The notes under the pieces: generated by a model
Databases searched by the model: none
What the model saw: only the letters and a program-made list of their open reading frames with translations
Told to the model about the DNA's origin: nothing
In this document: positions 62,953 through 64,000 of the stretch, piece after piece
Numbering within the stretch: the stretch's first letter is position 1
Layout of the letters: each line of letters begins with the position of its first letter
Assembly: GCA_947456965.1 (NCBI GenBank)
Contig: CANGTU010000012.1
Span: 1-64,000 of the forward strand
Length of the DNA stretch: 64,000 nucleotides
Reading direction: 5' to 3'
Source of the DNA: Flavobacteriales bacterium
GTDB lineage: Bacteria > Bacteroidota > Bacteroidia > Flavobacteriales_D > Sanyastnellaceae
Made by a program: the position numbers and the translations under genes

Positions 62953-64000
62953 TCACATAGCCCGTCCCTCCAGATAGCGGTCGATCAGTCGCGGAATGCC
63001 GATATCATCCACCTCCTTCCACGCCACCTGCCGATATTCCTCGGGCCTATTTTTTCCCATAACCACATTACCCGTTTCAAAGAATACAGCGTGAATCTTT
63101 CGGTGTGAGAGCACATGATCAAGCTTAGCCGACGGCTTCATGGTTCCGGGTGGCAGAGCCAGTGCAAGGCGTTCCTCTGCCATTTTCCTCAGCGCGCTAT
63201 GTGGGATCGGCTTATCCGACTCGATGCAAGGGAAGTCGTGAAGCCCTTTCCAGATGCCGCTGTGGACGCGCCTTCTCATCCAGGTGGAAGGACCATTATC
63301 CGGCACGAAATAGTAGAACCAGAGATCGCGAACTGCCACACGCTTCTTCCGGGCCGGCAATTCCGACACACGCCCTGAATTACAGGCCGAGCAGCCGGCG
63401 CGCAGCGGGCATGTTTCGCACGACGGGTTGCGCGGTGTGCATTGCAGGGCGCCGAACTCCATGATCGCCTGATTGAACTCCGCAGGATTCGATTCAGGAA
63501 TCAGCTCATCTGCCACGCGCCTAAATGCCTTCATGCCTGCAGGAGTATCGGATGCATCCGGGATGCCAAAGAAACGGGCCAGTACGCGCACCACATTGCC
63601 ATCCACCACGGCTTTGCATTCACCGAATGCAAACGAAGCGATGGCGGCTGCTGTATAGGGTCCAATGCCCCGAAGAACGAGCAGTTGATCATACGTGTGG
63701 GGAAACACGCCATCGCATTCATCGCGGATGATGCGGGCAGTGGCCAGCAGATTTCGTGCGCGGGAGTAATAGCCCAATCCCTGCCAAAGCCGGAGCACGT
63801 CCTGCTCGGGAGCATTGGCCAACGACTTCACATCGGGAAACCGCTCGAGAAACCGGAGGTAATAGGCCAGGCCCTGGTCCACCCGCGTCTGCTGGAGGAT
63901 GACCTCGGAGAGCCAGATGGCGTAAGGATCGGAGGTATCCCTCCAGGGCAGATCACGCTTGTGGCTGCGGTACCATCGGATGAGTGCTGGTGCGGGGTTC
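62953..64000 (-). CDS. mutY: A/G-specific adenine glycosylase (5' end outside window)
   Basis: 348 visible residues; the frame is open to position 64000, so the N-terminus lies outside. It removes adenine mispaired with 8-oxoguanine. Near the edge: WYRSHKRDLPWRDTSDPYAIWLSEVILQQT, where the Glu in WLSEVILQQ is the catalytic acid. Then the helix-hairpin-helix LRGIGPYTAAAIASF, the catalytic Asp in VDGNVVRVLARFFG, and the iron-sulfur cluster cysteines in CETCPLRAGC with the preceding/following Cys. The C-terminal ~130 residues form the Nudix-like 8-oxoG recognition domain. An apparent start at 63882 is only an internal GTG. ssb follows after 196 nt. Confidence 0.96.
   Translation of the reverse strand, partial: NPAPALIRWYRSHKRDLPWRDTSDPYAIWLSEVILQQTRVDQGLAYYLRFLERFPDVKSLANAPEQDVLRLWQGLGYYSRARNLLATARIIRDECDGVFPHTYDQLLVLRGIGPYTAAAIASFAFGECKAVVDGNVVRVLARFFGIPDASDTPAGMKAFRRVADELIPESNPAEFNQAIMEFGALQCTPRNPSCETCPLRAGCSACNSGRVSELPARKKRVAVRDLWFYYFVPDNGPSTWMRRRVHSGIWKGLHDFPCIESDKPIPHSALRKMAEERLALALPPGTMKPSAKLDHVLSHRKIHAVFFETGNVVMGKNRPEEYRQVAWKEVDDIGIPRLIDRYLEGRAM

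Overview
The window looks like a chromosomal segment of a gliding-type Bacteroidota bacterium, probably of the Flavobacteriales. Evidence: several surface proteins with Por/T9SS C-terminal sorting domains (type A and one type B), adjacent gldE and gldD, a TonB-dependent receptor with an N-terminal carboxypeptidase-regulatory-like domain, a fused SecDF, a fused E1 alpha/beta 2-oxoacid dehydrogenase, and promoter elements of the TAnnTTTG type with almost no Shine-Dalgarno sequences. By eye the GC content is in the mid-50s percent, high for this phylum. Genes are dense on both strands. I see no insertion sequence, prophage, CRISPR array, rRNA or integrase.

Layout. 1-2294 (-): 5' part of a large HYR-repeat surface protein that runs off the left edge. 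2666-2738: tRNA-Phe. 2812-3864: aroB. 3854-11104: an RDD gene divergent from a tightly packed SpoIIM / DUF4129 / DUF4350 / MoxR / DUF58 operon, an uncharacterised membrane-associated AAA+ system. 11141-11971 (-): T9SS client. 12293-18631: valS, tpx, then the polyphosphate pair ppk and ppx. 18701-22553: a 1062-residue T9SS protein with seven 24-residue repeats, and a DUF1573 protein. 22951-27394 (-): TonB-dependent receptor followed by a T9SS-exported alpha/beta-hydrolase-like protein. 27504-29908: MBOAT acyltransferase plus SGNH-like partner. 29931-33291 (-): psuG and the fused E1. 33381-35144: ABC exporter. 35178-40959 (-): alkB, tatA, secDF, rpmB, cinA. 41120-42964: BNR-type T9SS protein. 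43047-46895 (-): rsfS-ftsH-cdsA-psd operon, divergent from birA. 47818-53685: marR-fadN-fadA-fadE fatty-acid beta-oxidation operon. 53749-55200 (-): small T9SS protein plus collagen-like protein. 55346-57640: type B T9SS protein. 57637-59728 (-): glutamine amidotransferase, DUF4159, TIGR02757. 59779-60372: ridA and a 53-residue membrane protein. 60377-64000 (-): gldD, gldE, ssb and a partial mutY.

Two functions dominate. One is envelope biogenesis and export: SecDF, TatA, GldD/GldE, FtsH, CdsA/Psd, MBOAT/SGNH, and many T9SS cargo proteins. The other is core metabolism: valyl-tRNA synthesis, DHQ synthase, beta-oxidation, polyphosphate and biotinylation. The best candidates for under-described biology are the RDD/SpoIIM/DUF4129/DUF4350/MoxR/DUF58 cluster, the two-gene T9SS-plus-collagen cassette at 53749-55200, and a recurring TAnnTTTG-N4-ATG arrangement that predicts leaderless transcripts.
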